DNA of 64,000 bases from an uncultured Clostridia bacterium. GTDB lineage: Bacteria; Bacillota; Clostridia; Oscillospirales; Ruminococcaceae. The position numbers and the translations under genes are program-made. Numbering within the stretch: the stretch's first letter is position 1; each line of letters opens with the position of its first letter. The notes under the pieces were generated by a model. The model was given only the letters and a program-made list of their open reading frames with translations. It had not been told where the DNA came from and made no database searches. The stretch spans positions 52,034 to 116,033 of the forward strand of contig CANRLH010000006.1 in assembly GCA_947631455.1 (NCBI GenBank), read 5' to 3'. Shown one piece after another: positions 42,959 through 53,311 of the stretch.

Positions 42959-45895
42959 ATGCTTACTCTGCTTTTTCGTAAAATGATAAATACCAAGTGG
43001 ATGGTCATCTGCCTGCTGATAGGCTTTGTTATGGCTTCGGCCATGATGAGTACCATTCCGCTTTATATGAACGCGTCTCTTCAGAGGATGCTTGTCAAGG
43101 ATATGCAGTCGTACCAGGTGGATAACGGAGAATACCCGGGAATTTACTCGGCTTCATATAATCTGAATCTTGATCTGGATACTGAGAATCAGCTTAAAAT
43201 AATCGACGAAATGTCAAAGTCGTTTGAAGACAATTTCGATTCTTTGTCGGTTCCGTATGAAAATTCAAAGAAGATCATAACCGACAGCTATCTTATGATA
43301 ATAGCCGAGGCAAACTCCAGCGATGACAGCATTTCAAGAGTAAATGTCACGGGTATGTCCGATATCAAAAACCACATAAAGATAACACAGGGAGAAATGT
43401 ATACTCCCGGGATAAACGATGGGGTCGTTGAGTGCATACTAACAAACGAAAGTCTGCGTGAAACAGGACTGGTGGTCGGTGAGACATATAAGATATCAAA
43501 TGTTTTCAATGCTGACAAGACTATAAAAATAAAGATCACAGGTGCCTTTGATGTAAAGAAGGCAAACGATTCCTATTGGTCTGAAGGACTTGACGACGCA
43601 TATGTTTCCACTGCCTTTGCGGATTATGACACTGTACTCAGCGCAGTTGAAACAGGCGCTATAAATATTGTTAATATGTCAACACGCTATGCGATAGACT
43701 ATCCTGACCTTGATATGACCTCTCTGGACGGAGTTCTTGAGGACTTAAGGGAGCAGGACAAGGTGTATTCTGAGAATTCCATAACGCTTGACGTTCCTGC
43801 TATCGGAATTTTTGAGGAGTATGCAGAGCGTTCATCCATGCTTCAGCTTCTTTTGTGGCTGGTGCAGATCCCTGTAATGCTCATGATAGTTTTCTATCTG
43901 TTTATGGTCTCGCAACTGAATGTAGAGCAGGAAAAAAACGAGATCGCCGTTTTCAAATCAAGAGGAGCTTCAAGTCTTCAGATCATGCTCATCTATGTGC
44001 TTGAATCCATTGTGCTGGGAATAGTTACGGCTATAATAGGTCCGTTTATAGGATATGGACTTTGTCATGTTCTGGGTGCGTCAAACGGATTTTTGGAATT
44101 TGTTAACAGAACGGCGCTGCCTATAAAGTTTTCGATAGAAGCGGTGCTTTATTCGCTTTTGGCGGTAGGGGTGTTCTTTATTACGACAATGGTGCCTATT
44201 GTCCCCGCGACAAAAACCACAATAGTGGCGCACAAGGCTTCAAAGGCGAGAAAGGCAAAGCGTCCTCTTTGGGACAAGGCGTTTTTAGATGTTATACTGA
44301 TAGCAGGTTCGGTCGCTTGGCTTTATTACTACAACCAAACTCAGGAAAATCTTGCGGCTCAGGGAGTGACAGACGCATCTGTTACGGTAAATCCGCTTTT
44401 GTTTGTGTCATCTACCGCGTTTATACTCGGAGCAGCCTTGCTTGTGGTGCGGATATATCCGTTTGTAATAAGGTTCGTTTATATGCTGGGCAAGCGTGTG
44501 TGGACGCCTGCACAGTACATATCATTAAACAATATAGGAAGATCTTCTACCGGGCGCGAACGCTTTATTATGATATTTTTGATGCTCACGGTAGCTCTGG
44601 GGCTTTTCTTTGCTAACACCGCCCGCGCGCTTAACAGAAACGCTGAGCAAACGGCTGCGTATACAGTCGGATGTGATGCGGTGATCGCCGAACAGTGGGA
44701 AAGCGACAGCGGAGCTTCAAGCTCTTCTCAGGCTGAAGCGGAAGAAGCTGCGGAAGACGAATCCACTCAGACGGGCAGCTCGGTTTCTTACATAGAACCT
44801 GTTTTTGAGCGGTTTGAAAAGCTTGACGGCGTAAAGTCGGCTACCGCCGTATATAAAAACGATTCAGCAAGTATAAAAAGCTCAAGGAAGGTAACGGTAA
44901 AGGCTCCTAAAAATCAGGAGGATGAGAACGGTAACAAAGGATGGGAAAATGTAAGAGGTGAGCGTTCTGAAAGCACCGACACCCTTTCAAATGTCCGCCT
45001 CATGACGGTAAACCCGAGCGAATTTGCTAACATATGCTGGTTTAAAGACGAGCTTTTGCCGGCTCATATAAACGCTTATCTTAATGCACTCAGCGAATGC
45101 AATTACGGCGTTATTCTTTCCTCATCATTTAAGGATAACTACGGATATGAGCTTGGTGACAACATTCAGGTGAAGTGGGGAGCAAACGACTATTTTGGTG
45201 CGACGGTCATCGCATTTGTAGACTATTGGCCGAGCATAGACCCCACCGAGCAGAATGAAAACGGAACATATATAGACTTTGCGGTTATGAACTTTAACTA
45301 TGTTCAGGTGCAGACACCCATAGAGCCGTATGAAGTGTGGATAGATCTTGAAGATGACGCAAAGGTTGCGGATTTTTATGAATCCATTGAGGATTCTGAC
45401 ATAGTTCCAACAAAGCTTGAGGTCGCAAGTCAGAACATAGTCAAAGAGAAAAATGACCCGATGCTTCAGGGCTTAAACGGAGCTCTTACACTCGGATTCA
45501 TAATAATTATGATAATGTGCGTAATAGGATTTTTGATCTACTGGATACTGTCAATAAAATCACGCACGCTTCAGTTCGGAATATTGCGTGCAATGGGTAT
45601 GAGCTACCGGGAAATCATATCTATGATAATTTATGAGCAGCTTTTGGTTTCGGGAGTGGCTGTAGTATTTTCGATAATTATAGGCGGAATCGCAAGCGAC
45701 TTGTTCGTTCCGCTGTTTAGAGCTATGTTTACAGCGCAGAGCAAGATGCTTCCGTTCAGCGTTACGGCTTTGAGAAGCGACTATATAAAAATTTACATTC
45801 TTATTCTTCTGATGCTGGGAGTAGGCTTTGCGGTATTGGGAAGAATAATTTCAAAGATAAAGATTTCTCAGGCGTTAAAGCTCGGAGAGGATTAA
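42959..45895 (+). CDS. Large FtsX-type ABC transporter permease (978 aa)
   Basis: About ten membrane helices: one at 13-38, four to six in 295-560, and three at 840-970. There are two large extracytoplasmic domains, at about 50-285 and 565-835. The FtsX segments IAVFKSRGASSLQIMLIYVLE and FGILRAMGMSYREIISMIIY are present in each half. This is the double-FtsX architecture seen in lipoprotein/lipid exporters and peptide-sensing ABC systems. There is no Walker A motif, so an ATPase must come from another locus, or the protein works differently. A Ser/Glu/Ala-rich low-complexity stretch lies near residue 580. Confidence 0.85.
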   Translation: MLTLLFRKMINTKWMVICLLIGFVMASAMMSTIPLYMNASLQRMLVKDMQSYQVDNGEYPGIYSASYNLNLDLDTENQLKIIDEMSKSFEDNFDSLSVPYENSKKIITDSYLMIIAEANSSDDSISRVNVTGMSDIKNHIKITQGEMYTPGINDGVVECILTNESLRETGLVVGETYKISNVFNADKTIKIKITGAFDVKKANDSYWSEGLDDAYVSTAFADYDTVLSAVETGAINIVNMSTRYAIDYPDLDMTSLDGVLEDLREQDKVYSENSITLDVPAIGIFEEYAERSSMLQLLLWLVQIPVMLMIVFYLFMVSQLNVEQEKNEIAVFKSRGASSLQIMLIYVLESIVLGIVTAIIGPFIGYGLCHVLGASNGFLEFVNRTALPIKFSIEAVLYSLLAVGVFFITTMVPIVPATKTTIVAHKASKARKAKRPLWDKAFLDVILIAGSVAWLYYYNQTQENLAAQGVTDASVTVNPLLFVSSTAFILGAALLVVRIYPFVIRFVYMLGKRVWTPAQYISLNNIGRSSTGRERFIMIFLMLTVALGLFFANTARALNRNAEQTAAYTVGCDAVIAEQWESDSGASSSSQAEAEEAAEDESTQTGSSVSYIEPVFERFEKLDGVKSATAVYKNDSASIKSSRKVTVKAPKNQEDENGNKGWENVRGERSESTDTLSNVRLMTVNPSEFANICWFKDELLPAHINAYLNALSECNYGVILSSSFKDNYGYELGDNIQVKWGANDYFGATVIAFVDYWPSIDPTEQNENGTYIDFAVMNFNYVQVQTPIEPYEVWIDLEDDAKVADFYESIEDSDIVPTKLEVASQNIVKEKNDPMLQGLNGALTLGFIIIMIMCVIGFLIYWILSIKSRTLQFGILRAMGMSYREIISMIIYEQLLVSGVAVVFSIIIGGIASDLFVPLFRAMFTAQSKMLPFSVTALRSDYIKIYILILLMLGVGFAVLGRIISKIKISQALKLGED

Positions 45896-45914
45896 CGGAA
45901 CTTGCAAAAAGATC

Positions 45915-45944
45915 AAAGGGCGAATTATGTTTCGCCCTTTTTTA
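45915..45944 (+). terminator. Terminator after the FtsX-type permease
   Basis: AAAGGGCGAA-TTATGT-TTCGCCCTTT followed by TTT; 20 bases past the stop. Confidence 0.88.
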
Positions 45945-45953
45945 GAGGTAAGT

Positions 45954-46268
45954 ATGAACAAATTTGAAAGAATCTATGAGGTGGTAAGAAGGATCCCGAG
46001 GGGAAAGGTCGCTACCTATGGACAGGTTGCATTTCTTGCCGGAAACAAACACTGGTCACAGGTCGTTGGATATGCGCTTCATGTCAATCCTGACCCCGAA
46101 AACATTCCCTGTTACCGGGTGGTTAACCGATTCGGTATGGTGTCAAAGGCGTTTGCTTTCGGCGGTGAAAACAAGCAGATTTCACTTTTGCGCGCAGACG
46201 GTATTGAGGTGTCTGATGAAGGAAAGATAGAAAATTTAAAAAAGTATATCTGGAACGGGGAAGAGTGA
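45954..46268 (+). CDS. MGMT-like DNA alkyltransferase family protein
   Basis: 104 residues, covering only the C-terminal DNA-binding/active-site domain of O6-alkylguanine-DNA alkyltransferase. Helix-turn-helix TYGQVAFLAG and the active-site region NIPCYRVVNRFG are visible. Cys53 is kept but the usual PCHRV histidine is Tyr54. It may be an alkyltransferase-like (ATL) protein that marks lesions rather than repairs them, or a reduced enzyme. ATG 45954 is chosen as the upstream in-frame ATG lies in the loop of the preceding terminator. A terminator follows. Confidence 0.85.
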   Translation: MNKFERIYEVVRRIPRGKVATYGQVAFLAGNKHWSQVVGYALHVNPDPENIPCYRVVNRFGMVSKAFAFGGENKQISLLRADGIEVSDEGKIENLKKYIWNGEE

Positions 46269-46283
46269 AAAAGAGTGAAAAAG

Positions 46284-46315
46284 AAAAGGCTTACCAAATC
46301 GGTAAGCCTTTTTTG
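46284..46315. terminator. Bidirectional terminator between the MGMT-like gene and groEL
   Basis: AAAAGGCTTACC-AAATC-GGTAAGCCTTTT, T-run on the plus strand and CTTTTTC on the minus strand. Confidence 0.9.
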
Positions 46316-46334
46316 CACTATTGCGAATAGTTTA

Positions 46335-47960
<1,626 letters not shown>

Positions 47961-47985
47961 TCATTTCCTCCTTTTATACTAAGCT

Positions 47986-48270
<285 letters not shown>

Positions 48271-48296
48271 CTATATAAAATAAAAATTCCCTGTGT

Positions 48297-48323
48297 TTAG
48301 CACTCCTGCTTGTTGAGTGCTAA
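48297..48323. promoter_or_regulatory. CIRCE operator (HrcA site)
   Basis: TTAGCACTC-N9-GAGTGCTAA, exact consensus, in the 5' leader of groES. Confidence 0.97.
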
Positions 48324-48328
48324 ATATT

Positions 48329-48356
48329 ATTTTATCATCTTTTTTTCAAATTACAA
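48329..48356 (-). promoter_or_regulatory. Promoter of groESL
   Basis: On the minus strand: -35 TTGTAA (48356-48351), 16-base spacer, -10 TAAAAT (48334-48329), just upstream of the CIRCE. Confidence 0.6.
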
Positions 48357-48632
48357 GGGGGTAATAGGCATTTTTTTCTGTTTTTTAATATTTTTGGCGA
48401 TTATGCACAAAAAAAATGTGTATCAGTAATTCATTAAGGTAATTTTTTACAAATAAAATATTTGAATGGCGATATACTTGAAAAAGCGCTATATGTAGGG
48501 TGTTGAGATTTTACGAATACATCTTACAGTGGCAAATTGTGAACAAAAAGAAACTAAATTACGTACAAACTATAAAATTAACAGTTTAGACATATTAAGT
48601 TAATATTTAAGACACAAAACATTTGATATATT
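48357..48632. other. AT-rich intergenic stretch without a recognised gene
   Basis: Very AT-rich with several T- and A-runs. No ORF with a binding site, no RNA gene and no clear repeat was seen. It separates the divergent groESL and response-regulator genes. Confidence 0.6.
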
Positions 48633-48641
48633 TGCTATAAT
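48633..48641 (+). promoter_or_regulatory. Extended -10 promoter of the RR-HK-HtrA operon
   Basis: TGCTATAAT at 48633-48641; no good -35 at 16-18 bases. About 95 bases upstream of the response regulator. Confidence 0.45.
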
Positions 48642-48737
48642 AAATTAAGATTTGGTAAAAGTTTCGTAACAATTTTTAAACATGGCGTTAAAAATTATTT
48701 TGCTTTTATTTAATATTTTTGTTCGGAGGATAATGAT

Positions 48738-49442
48738 ATGTCGCTCGGAAAGGTTTTAGTCATTGACGATGATAAAAACACCTGTGAACTGCTGAGACTG
48801 TATCTTGAAAAAGAAGGCTACAATGTAATGCTTTCGTTTGACGGCGAAGAGGCAGTTGTAAAGTTCAACGCCTTGAAGCCTGACATAGTTCTGCTTGATA
48901 TTATGCTGCCCTCTCTGGACGGCTGGCAGGTTTGCAGGGAAATCAGAAAGAGGTCAAATGTTCCGATCATAATGATAACCGGAAAGGGAGAGACATTTGA
49001 CAAGGTGCTTGGGCTTGAACTGGGTGCAGACGATTATGTTGTAAAGCCGTTTGACGTAAAAGAGGTCGTTGCCCGGGTGAAGGCGGTTTACCGCCGTGCG
49101 GGTCAGTCTTCCGGCGAGGTTGAGATCAAGGAAGTAAAGTATGACAAGCTCGTGGTGAATATGACAAGGTATGAGCTCAAGGTCGACGGAAAGGTGCTTG
49201 ACACTCCGCCTAAGGAGTTGGAGCTTTTGTTCCATCTTGCGTCTAATCCTAATAGAGTATACACACGTGATCAGCTTCTGGACGAGGTCTGGGGCTTTGA
49301 GTATTACGGTGACTCAAGAACTATTGATGTTCATGTAAAAAGGCTTCGTGAGAAGCTTGACGGCGTTTCAAAAAAGTGGGAGCTTAAAACTGTTTGGGGT
49401 GTAGGCTACAAATTTGAGGTCGAAGAGGAAGCAAAGCAGTAA
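48738..49442 (+). CDS. OmpR-family response regulator
   Basis: 234 residues. Receiver with Asp11/Asp12 pocket, phosphoacceptor Asp54 in VLLDIMLPSLDG and Lys in DDYVVKPFD; C-terminal winged helix (DTPPKELELLFHLASNPNRV, DEVWGFEYYGDSRTIDVHVK). First gene of a probable operon with a small histidine kinase and an HtrA-like protease, which points to envelope or protein-quality stress (inference). Preceded by GGAGGATAA. A 183-base spacer with possible pairing GCATCA (49475-49480) / TGATGC (49511-49516) separates it from the kinase. Confidence 0.93.
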   Translation: MSLGKVLVIDDDKNTCELLRLYLEKEGYNVMLSFDGEEAVVKFNALKPDIVLLDIMLPSLDGWQVCREIRKRSNVPIIMITGKGETFDKVLGLELGADDYVVKPFDVKEVVARVKAVYRRAGQSSGEVEIKEVKYDKLVVNMTRYELKVDGKVLDTPPKELELLFHLASNPNRVYTRDQLLDEVWGFEYYGDSRTIDVHVKRLREKLDGVSKKWELKTVWGVGYKFEVEEEAKQ

Positions 49443-49625
49443 GACCTAAAATAGCGTGCCTTACCGATTTAACGGCATCAGGGAGTGCGTCAGTAAGCTC
49501 ATGCTTTGAGTGATGCTTAACCCGTTTGTTCTGGTATCCGTTTATTTTAAGTATTGGGTAATTGCACCGAATCATTTTCCGTTATTTGCTGTCAGAATAC
49601 CTTTCTTAACCGTGGAGGCATAAAT

Positions 49626-50405
49626 ATGGACAGAGAGCTGATGCTTGTGTTTGTGTCGGCATTTTTGATACTTTTGTTAGTTATGTTTTTGCTTTTGGAG
49701 CTTTCCGCAGCAAGGCATAAAAAGGAAAACAAACTGGCGGACGAAGAAATGTCTTATATGATGCACGACATCAAGGCTCCTTTGAATTCGATCAGAGGTT
49801 TTGCCGAAGGCATTATTGACGGTACTATACCTAAAGGCGAAGAGGAAAAATATCTTCAGATAATTAAAAGCGAGTCGGAAAGGGCTGCAAAAATAGCTGA
49901 GGATTACGCCGTTTATAAAAAGCTTGACAGTGTTCGCATTGTTAAAAAAGAAGTAAAGATATATGATGTTATATGCGAGATATTTCTCTCGTTTGAAAAG
50001 ACAATAACAGACAAAAACATCACTCTGAGTGGGATCGAGGAGATAGAAAACAGCAGAGTTAAAACTGTTTCGGTTGAAGGTGATAAGGATCTTCTGCACA
50101 GGGCGTTTTACAACCTTATCGAAAATTGTGTAAAGTATACTCCTTACGGCGGATCGATCCGGCTGCATATTAAATCTGATGCTAAAAGGGTTGATGTTAC
50201 TCTGAATAATTCCGGAGAGATCGAAAAGACGGATACAGAGAAAATATTTGCCGCAGGTTACCGGTCGGATAATTCAAAGAATAAAAACGGCATGGGACTG
50301 GGGCTTAGCATAGTAAAGAAAATTTCACAGCTTCACGGGGGAGATGTTACTGCCCGGACGGGAAACGGGCAGACCTCTGTGACGGTGACGATTCCCATAA
50401 AGTAA
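49626..50405 (+). CDS. Minimal membrane histidine kinase (259 aa)
   Basis: A single membrane helix (about residues 5-27) is followed almost at once by the DHp helix with His47 in MMHDIKAPLNSIRGF and an ATPase domain (N box NLIENCVKYTPYGG, NKNGMGLGLSIVKKI). There is no extracytoplasmic sensor loop, HAMP or PAS domain. Signal input must come through the membrane helix or a partner. ATG 49626 follows TGGAGG; the longer frame from 49554 is rejected. It pairs with the upstream response regulator and the downstream protease. Confidence 0.88.
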   Translation: MDRELMLVFVSAFLILLLVMFLLLELSAARHKKENKLADEEMSYMMHDIKAPLNSIRGFAEGIIDGTIPKGEEEKYLQIIKSESERAAKIAEDYAVYKKLDSVRIVKKEVKIYDVICEIFLSFEKTITDKNITLSGIEEIENSRVKTVSVEGDKDLLHRAFYNLIENCVKYTPYGGSIRLHIKSDAKRVDVTLNNSGEIEKTDTEKIFAAGYRSDNSKNKNGMGLGLSIVKKISQLHGGDVTARTGNGQTSVTVTIPIK

Positions 50406-50420
50406 GAAATAGGGTTCAGT

Positions 50421-51668
50421 ATGAGTTTTTTTGATGATGAGATAGAAGAAAATAAGGATAAGCGTGACGAGGTTTCTCGGGAGCTTTTTTGGGCAAAGGC
50501 AAGGCTTCCCCAAAGGCGAAGGAGCATAGGTTCGGTTTTTGCAATTGTTTTTGCGATACTTCTGTGCCTTTTTGCGGCTTCTGTAATTACGCTTAATTTT
50601 GTGCTCGGAGACGGATGGCTTTCAAATGCTATAAAAAATGACAACGGTGTAAAACTTACTATCACCGAACAGCAAAAGCCGGAAATTTCTGACGAATTCA
50701 AAACCGAAGACGGAAGATATACTGTTGAGGGAGTTGCAAAGCTTGCTTCTCCTTCGATAGTTTCCATAACGGGATACAAGGAAAACGACAGCAGTGAGGA
50801 TCTGTATACTTATTCCGGGCAGGGAAGCGGAGTGATCTTTACCTCCGACGGATATATCATAACCAACGCTCACGTAATTGCCTCTGCGACTAAAGGTCTG
50901 AGAGTAGTCACCTATGATGGCAGGGATTATGAAGCCAAGGTGATAGGCGCCGATGAAGGTTCTGACGTCGCGGTGTTAAAGATATCGGGCAGCTTCACCC
51001 CGATAGAAATCGGAGATTCTACCGAGACCAGACTCGGCGAGGAGGTAGTGGCGATCGGAAATCCCGGAGGGTACGGCGGTACGGTGACTTCCGGTATAGT
51101 TTCGGGAGTAGACCGAATGATTCGCGGCGGAGAACAAGGGATCAGAATGAGCTGCTTACAGATAGACGCCGCCATAAATCCGGGAAGCTCCGGCGGAGCG
51201 TTGTTGAATATGTGGGGGCAGCTTATAGGAATAACCTCGTCAAAGTTGAGCAATACCCGGTATGACGGAATAGGCTTTGCGATTTCCACAAATGCTGTGA
51301 TACCTGTTGTGGAGAGCATTATTGAAAACGGATACGTTGCCAACAGGGCAAGACTCGGGATAACCTATTATGCGGTTTCAAAGTCTCAGGCTGAGATATA
51401 TGGCACCAAAGCGGGACTTGTGGTTCAGGACGTTGATAAGTCCTGCGACGCTCAAAAGTATCTTGAGCCGGGCGACATAATTTTGGAGCTTGACGGCAAG
51501 CAGGCAGATAGCATTGAGGATGTTGTGAAAATAATGGAGGCCAAAAAAGCGGGCCAGAAGATCAGGATAAAGTATTTCAGATATTCTAAAGACAACACGG
51601 ACGGAGAGACTCTTGAAGCCGAGTGTGCGCTTATGAACGACATTGGCGCGTCGTTTGAAGAAGAATAA
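50421..51668 (+). CDS. HtrA/DegP-like membrane-anchored serine protease
   Basis: 415 residues: cytoplasmic N-terminus of about 34 residues, one membrane helix (35-61), then an extracellular trypsin-like domain with His151 (TNAHV), Asp182 (GSDVAVL) and Ser257 (NPGSSGGAL). One C-terminal PDZ domain begins near residue 315 (GITYYAVSKSQAEIYGTKAG, LEPGDIILELDGK). It degrades or refolds damaged exported proteins. The 16-base gap to the kinase indicates one operon, similar in content to the protease ends of Wal/Css-type systems. A bidirectional terminator follows. Confidence 0.93.
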   Translation: MSFFDDEIEENKDKRDEVSRELFWAKARLPQRRRSIGSVFAIVFAILLCLFAASVITLNFVLGDGWLSNAIKNDNGVKLTITEQQKPEISDEFKTEDGRYTVEGVAKLASPSIVSITGYKENDSSEDLYTYSGQGSGVIFTSDGYIITNAHVIASATKGLRVVTYDGRDYEAKVIGADEGSDVAVLKISGSFTPIEIGDSTETRLGEEVVAIGNPGGYGGTVTSGIVSGVDRMIRGGEQGIRMSCLQIDAAINPGSSGGALLNMWGQLIGITSSKLSNTRYDGIGFAISTNAVIPVVESIIENGYVANRARLGITYYAVSKSQAEIYGTKAGLVVQDVDKSCDAQKYLEPGDIILELDGKQADSIEDVVKIMEAKKAGQKIRIKYFRYSKDNTDGETLEAECALMNDIGASFEEE

Positions 51669-51669
51669 A

Positions 51670-51722
51670 TAAACCCTATCGGAGTTTTATGGGCAGAACC
51701 ATTAAACCGATAGGGTTTTATG
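51670..51722. terminator. Bidirectional terminator, HtrA / aminotransferase
   Basis: AAACCCTATCGG (51670-51681) and CCGATAGGGTTT (51706-51717) with a 24-base loop, T-rich on both sides. Confidence 0.85.
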
Positions 51723-51734
51723 TTTTGTTTATTG

Positions 51735-53015
51735 TCAGTCGTCAAGCAGCTTTTCAGCGCTTGCAAGCCTTACCGCTGTACAGAATATTTTAACTGCGGT
51801 TTTAAGCTCGTCAATGCTCGGGAATGTAGGAGCGATCCTTATGTTCTTATCATCAGGATCGTTGCCGTAAGGATAGGTTGCTCCCGCACCTGTCAGAACA
51901 ACTCCGGCTTCCTTGCAAAGAGAAACTATTCTTTTTGCACATCCGTTTAAAGAATCAAAGCTTATAAAATATCCGCCGTTGGGAGTGTGCCACGATCCTA
52001 TCCCGAGGGGCTTTATTTCTTGCTCGAGCGCGTCTATTACAGCTTTGAATCTGGGCGCTATCACTGCGGTGTGCTTTTTCATGTGCTCTATAAGTCCGTC
52101 GTATCCGCCAAAGAACTTTACGTGCCGAAGCTGATTTATCTTGTCGGGGCCGATAGTCTGTATTGTCATTTTTGACAGTATATAGTCTATATTTTTCTTG
52201 CTCGCAGCCATTGCGGCAACACCTGCTCCTGGAAAGGAGATCTTTGAGGTCGATGCAAAAATATAGATCATATCCTCCTTGCCGTTTGCCTTTAGCTCGT
52301 CAAAGATATTTAAGAGCTTGTCGGGTGTGTCGGTCAGATGGTGAATGCAGTATGCGTTGTCCCAGAAAATCCTGAAATCCTTTGCTTTTGGATTCAAGGC
52401 TGCAAAGCGTTTTACCGTTTCATCGCTATAGGTTATTCCGGTGGGGTTTGAGTACATTGGAACGCACCAGATCCCCTTTATCGCCTCATCGCTTTCAACC
52501 AGACGCTCGACCATATCCATATCCGGGCCGGTAGAGAGCATCGGAACGGTTATCATCTCAATTCCCAACGACTGGCATATTGCAAAGTGTCGGTCATATC
52601 CGGGAGAGGGGCAAAGCCACTTTATTTTTTCCGATTTGCCCCAGGGCTGGCTTTCACCGTCAGAGCCGAACAGTAAGTTTCTCACAACAGTGTCATACAT
52701 CATATTAAGAGACGAATTTCCGCCGACTATTACCTCGCTAGGATCGACCCCAAGCATTTGCGCAAACATTTTCTTTGCTCTTGGAAGTCCGTCTAAAACG
52801 CCGTAATTTCTTACGTCTGTTCCGTCGGAAGCCAAAAGGGAGGAGTCCGAGTGAACAGCGTCCAGCAAGCCGAGCGTAAGGTCAAGCTGCTCTGAACAAG
52901 GCTTTCCTCTTGCCATGTTAAGGTCTAGCCCCATTGCCTTAAACTCATCAAATTTTTTCTGTTCTGCATCTTTAAACTCTGAAAGCTGCTGCTTAGACAT
53001 ATCTTTCAAAAGCAT
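51735..53015 (-). CDS. Aspartate aminotransferase-like PLP enzyme (AspT class Ic)
   Basis: 426 residues. The PLP Lys258 is in FASTSKISFPGAG, Asp of FWDNAYCIHHL binds the pyridine nitrogen, and GGNSSLNMMYDT binds phosphate. This matches the subgroup of fold-type I aminotransferases often annotated aspartate aminotransferase class Ic or MocR-like aminotransferase; exact substrate is not certain. ATG 53015 has GGAGG 7 bases upstream, which decides against the TTG at 53036. Single gene, own terminator shared with htrA. Confidence 0.85.
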   Translation of the reverse strand: MLLKDMSKQQLSEFKDAEQKKFDEFKAMGLDLNMARGKPCSEQLDLTLGLLDAVHSDSSLLASDGTDVRNYGVLDGLPRAKKMFAQMLGVDPSEVIVGGNSSLNMMYDTVVRNLLFGSDGESQPWGKSEKIKWLCPSPGYDRHFAICQSLGIEMITVPMLSTGPDMDMVERLVESDEAIKGIWCVPMYSNPTGITYSDETVKRFAALNPKAKDFRIFWDNAYCIHHLTDTPDKLLNIFDELKANGKEDMIYIFASTSKISFPGAGVAAMAASKKNIDYILSKMTIQTIGPDKINQLRHVKFFGGYDGLIEHMKKHTAVIAPRFKAVIDALEQEIKPLGIGSWHTPNGGYFISFDSLNGCAKRIVSLCKEAGVVLTGAGATYPYGNDPDDKNIRIAPTFPSIDELKTAVKIFCTAVRLASAEKLLDD

Positions 53016-53240
53016 TTTATTTTCCTCCGTAATCAAAGTAATCGTTATTTAATATTGTATTACATATTCCGCAAAAATGCAAGTAAAAAAATAAAATCCT
53101 GCAAAAATCTGTGTTATACACTATTTTAAAGCATATTTTCCTTGAAAAATGGGCAATGGATACAAAAATGATTCGTAACCGGGCCTTTGGCAGGAGCTTT
53201 GACATTAAAGTTAATAACTATCAAATAGGGAATTTTTTAT

Positions 53241-53263
53241 AAAAACCCCTTTTAAAAGGTTTT
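53241..53263. promoter_or_regulatory. Palindrome over the possible -35 of the lipoprotein-RR-HK operon
   Basis: CCTTTTAAAAGG flanked by AAAACC and GGTTTT-type arms. It overlaps the region 17 bases upstream of a -10 TACAAT (53273-53278), so it may be an operator. Confidence 0.4.
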
Positions 53264-53311
53264 AAAATATGGTACAATATATTTAATTATAACGAAAGGG
53301 GCCAAGCGGCG

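Noticed and set aside
41912..45895. Complete ABC exporter
   Set aside because: No gene with Walker A and LSGGQ motifs lies in or beside the pair, so I do not call it complete.
48738..51668. True walRK operon
   Set aside because: The kinase lacks the extracytoplasmic, HAMP and PAS domains of WalK, and WalH/WalI/WalJ are absent; only the RR-HK-HtrA order is similar.
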